A stretch of 64,000 nucleotides of DNA from Sciurus carolinensis (Eukaryota; Chordata; Mammalia; Rodentia; Sciuridae): assembly GCF_902686445.1 (NCBI RefSeq), contig NC_062216.1, forward strand, positions 14,901,084 through 14,965,083. Direction: 5' to 3'. Of the stretch, positions 61,256 to 64,000 are shown piece after piece. Under the pieces are notes generated by a model, which was given only the letters and a program-made list of their open reading frames with translations, was not told the DNA's origin and did not search any database. Made by a program: the position numbers and the translations under genes. Within the stretch, counting starts at the first letter, position 1, and every line of letters begins with the position of its first letter.

Positions 61256-61291
61256 CTGAGAACAGCTATGTTCAGTGCTATGGTTTACTGC

Positions 61292-61707
61292 TGTGGTTTG
61301 TAAATGGTTTGTCCCAATCAAAACTTATGTTAAAATTTGATTCCCAGTGTGGCAGTTTTGAGGTGAGGCCCTCAGGAGGTGATTAGGGCATGAAGCATCT
61401 CTCTCATGAATGAATGCATGTCTTTCTCATGAGACTGGGTTAGTAATCAACAGAATGGATTAGTTTTTGCAAGAGCAGGTTATTATAAAGCACGTCCAGA
61501 ACCGCCCCTTGATATCTCTCTCACACATGCCCCTCTTCCACATGTACTGGCTTTCACTTTCTGTCAGGAGTCCCTCATCAGAAGTTGAACAAATGCTCAT
61601 GCCATGCTCTTGGATATCCAGAACTGTGAGCCAAAATAAACCTCTTTTCTTTATGAATTATCCAATCTCAGATATTTCATTATAGCAACAGAAAACAGAC
61701 TAAGACA
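61292..61707 (+). mobile_element. MaLR-type LTR (plus strand)
   Basis: Starts TGTGGTTTGTAAATGG, contains AGGTGAGGCCCTCAGGAGG, TCTTGGATATCCAGAACTGTGAG, AAATAAACCTC, ends AACAGACTAAGACA: U3-R-U5 layout of MST/MLT1-like LTRs with its poly(A) signal. Confidence 0.75.
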
Positions 61708-61748
61708 CTTAGTAACATATATGGACCAGAAAAAGGAAATGGATGCTA

Positions 61749-62159
61749 AGTCTATTTCCTGTTGCTATAAGAGAATATCACAAAGAGCTGGGGCTGTAGC
61801 TCAGCAGCAGAGCACTTGCCTAGCATATGTGAGGCCCTGGGTTCAATTTCCAGTACTGAAAAAAAAAAAAAAAAAGGTAAATAGATAAAGAGTTCCACAG
61901 GCTGGGTGATTAATAAAGAAAATAAATTTCTCACAACTCTAGAGGCAAGAAGTCCAAGATTGAAGGGCTTCATCCGGTGAGGATTTTCTTTCTGTGTATA
62001 ACATGGCAGAGGCCAACATGGAAAGAGAGGGCGAGAGCAAGAGAAAACAGGCTCCACCCTCATATCCTTACCACCTCTTCAAGGTCTCACCTCCCAGTGC
62101 CATCAGAAAGGGAATTAAATTTCAGTGTGAGTTTTAGGAAGGACATTCATACTACAGCA
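61749..62159 (-). mobile_element. MaLR-type LTR (minus strand), split by ID
   Basis: CTATTTCCTGTTGCTATAAG, then after the ID CAGGCTGGGTGATTAATAAAG, TTCTCACAACTCTAGAGGC, GCTTCATCCGGTGAGG, ending TTCATACTACAGCA. Reverse of the neighbouring LTR. Confidence 0.7.
61786..61876 (+). mobile_element. ID SINE inside MaLR LTR
   Basis: AGCTGGGGCTGTAGCTCAGC, CTAGCATATGTGAGGCCC, GGTTCAATTTCCAGTACTG, A17 tail. Confidence 0.9.
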
Positions 62160-62199
62160 GAGGGAGACTCAGAAGTTGTTTTGAGGAGGCCACTCCAGT

Positions 62200-63060
62200 G
62201 CTCAACAATATCACGTGTGTGGTGGGCAGTCTGGAAGGTCTGCCTTGAGTGGCTGGAGCATCCACTGTGATAAAAGGTGCATCCTTTTATCAAAGTTGAA
62301 AATATGACAGATTATTTTCAAGGGTCCTGATGGGGTGGCCAGAGCCAACTAATTGGGACACGACACTGAAACCTAAGAGTGTCAGCACTGGTAAGCCTGT
62401 AGCCCTAAGAGGCAGTCAGGTTGGGTGGACTCAATTTCCTTACCCTGTGCATTGTGGCCTCCCTCACCAAGAGACAAATGGTCCGACTTTTATCAGGAGT
62501 CACAAGCCTGGTATGCAGTGGTGGCTTGTGCATCTGGAATGCAGAGTCCTTTACTTGGTGCCCAAGGGTGTGCAGAGGGAGCAATCTGGGAGTTGCAGAC
62601 ACAGCCTACACCTCGATTCCAGTTCATATCATCAGAGAACGGGCACCTACACGAGTGACCCACATGGTTCTATCAGCAGTATGATTTGTTTACATGGTTC
62701 GTGGCCCTAATGAGAGAAATCTTTAATCTGCCAGTGTGTAATCTTCCAGGTGGCAGACCAAACAGGTAGGTCACTGTCAACAGCCTGAGTCGGTGAAAAC
62801 AGAACTGGGTTCATCAAGGAGTATTGGCCAGAGCTAGAGAACAGTTTTAGATCTGCCGGCTGAGTGTAGCGACCATATCCATTCTCCATTTCACACAGCT
62901 GGAGCTGACACGGAACAGCCACAGCAGCCTGTGGATGCTGCTGGTGTCAGTTTAGCCAAACATCAGTGAAACAAGGCCTGGCATTTAGGGGACCCTCTGC
63001 AAACTGGAAGCCTCATTGAGCTGGTGGCTTTGCTTTAGGTTGTAGAGCAGAGAATAAACT
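62200..63060 (-). mobile_element. Decayed ERV-L-like pol segment (RNase H to integrase)
   Basis: On the minus strand a broken frame includes AVDSDLPVWSATWKI at about 62750-62795, the shape of the ERV-L RNase H region, and further left C-rich integrase-like sequence with many stops. No intact gene; no LTR of the same element can be paired with certainty. Confidence 0.45.
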
Positions 63061-63261
63061 GCCCCCAAAGGAAAAGGTGCCTTTTTTTTTTTCCACATCC
63101 ATCTGAAATGCCAATGGGGCCAGGCCAGAATACTGGAATATACCATTTTTGACAGGAGAGGCTGGTTGGGGTCTTACCACATTGCTAGTTGTTAAATCTT
63201 AGTCCACCCCAAAATGGGAGGCCAGTCACAGGCTTCAGTGGTACATTCTGTAACACATTTC

Positions 63262-63763
63262 CTCAGGTGTTCAGTTTTTTAATTTGTTCTAATTAGTTAT
63301 ACATGATAGAATGTATAACATGATAGAATGTATTTTGACGTATTATATATATGTGGAGTATAACTTCTCATTTTTCTGGTTGTACGTGATGTTGAATCAC
63401 ACCAGTTGTGTAATTGTATGTACATAGGGTAATAATGTTCTATTCATTCTACTATCCTTCCTACCCCTAATCCCCTCCCCTCCCTTAACTCTGCCTAATG
63501 CAAAGTACCTCTATTTTTCCCAACACCACCCTTATTGTGAATTAGCATCCACATATCAAACATTTGGCCTTTGGTTTTTTAGGGGATTGGCTTATTTCGC
63601 TTAACATGGTTCTCCAGTTGCATCCATTTACCTGCAAATGCCATAATTTCATTCTTCTTTAAAGCTGAGTAATATTCCATTGTGTATGTGTATCACATTT
63701 TCTTTATCCATTCATCTGTTGAAGGGCATCTAGTTTGGTTCCATAGTTTGGCTATTGTGAGGT
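63262..63763 (-). mobile_element. Squirrel-type L1 3' end (minus strand)
   Basis: Mirror of the copy at 56163: TTAATTTGTTCTAATTAG, CATATCAAACATTTGGCC, GCTGAGTAATATTCCATTG, TTCATCTGTTGAAGGGCATC, then abrupt end (5' truncation) near 63763. Confidence 0.9.
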
Positions 63764-64000
63764 GTTCAATTTTGATGAAAACCCAGTAGCAAGCTAAGAG
63801 CTGCTTTTCAAAAGGAGCATATTTACTTCTTAGCCACATCAGGAAAGTAACAAATTCAAAACCCCTACAGTGGTGCTTCCAGGTGGACATTGCCTCTCTT
63901 GGACACATGCTCCAATCAACAAAGTGAACAATTCAGAGTCATTAGGGTTGTAGGGTCCTGAAGATATGAGCACATGTCTTTATACTGCAATTTCTGATTG
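63764..64000. other. Right edge, unassigned
   Basis: Continues with AGTAGCAAGCTAAGAGCTGC and GGTGGACATTGCCTCTCTTGG; could be further ERV-L internal sequence, not established. Confidence 0.25.

Noticed and set aside
62330..62710. 126-codon plus-strand ORF
   Set aside because: It lies antisense over the decayed ERV-L-like segment and shows no domain.
63000..64000. POLR3D or another upstream gene at the right edge
   Set aside because: Only L1 and unassigned repeat-like sequence is seen; no POLR3D coding segment on either strand.

Overview
This is a mammalian nuclear window. Its dominant repeats are tRNA-derived ID SINEs, compound SINEs with a 7SL/B1-like left part and an ID-like right part, and L1 fragments. 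That mixture, without dimeric Alu or mouse-type B2/B4, suggests a squirrel-related rodent such as a ground squirrel, marmot or tree squirrel. The species call is an inference from repeat types only.

The only functional gene I can support is PIWIL2 (the MILI/HILI-type PIWI protein of the germline piRNA pathway), on the minus strand. All 22 coding exons lie between 52016 (start codon) and 771 (stop codon). Joined, they give 2916 nt in one open frame, a 971-residue protein (human is 973 from memory). Every junction is GT-AG with matching phase. The N-terminal RG-rich tail, PAZ, MID and PIWI domains are complete, and the catalytic tetrad reads D743, E781, D813, H946. A non-coding first exon and a GC-rich promoter with two identical E-boxes are inferred near 53.75-54.11 kb. 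The 3' UTR runs left from 770 and carries a sense SINE that brings its own AATAAA.

Layout: 0-0.93 kb is the last exon and 3' UTR. Intron 20 (2.9-20.76 kb) is a 17.9 kb pile of minus-strand L1 pieces, old LTRs and SINEs. The MID/PIWI exons lie at 20.8-28.8 kb and the PAZ exons at 30.3-31.8 kb. Intron 10 (31.8-42.1 kb) is also repeat-rich. The N-domain exons lie at 42.1-48.1 kb, the N-terminal tail exons at 48.8-52.0 kb, and the promoter at about 54 kb. Upstream intergenic DNA (54.2-64 kb) holds an ATF4 processed pseudogene, a squirrel-type L1 3' end on each strand, and a cluster of fossil LTR elements with a decayed ERV-L-like pol segment. POLR3D and SLC39A14, the expected neighbours from human synteny, are not in the window.

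I found no undescribed system. The points most worth checking are the SINE-supplied polyadenylation signal, the head-to-head SINE pair in intron 21, the twin E-box promoter, and several ID insertions with perfect target-site duplications that point to a recently active family inside a gene whose product silences transposons.
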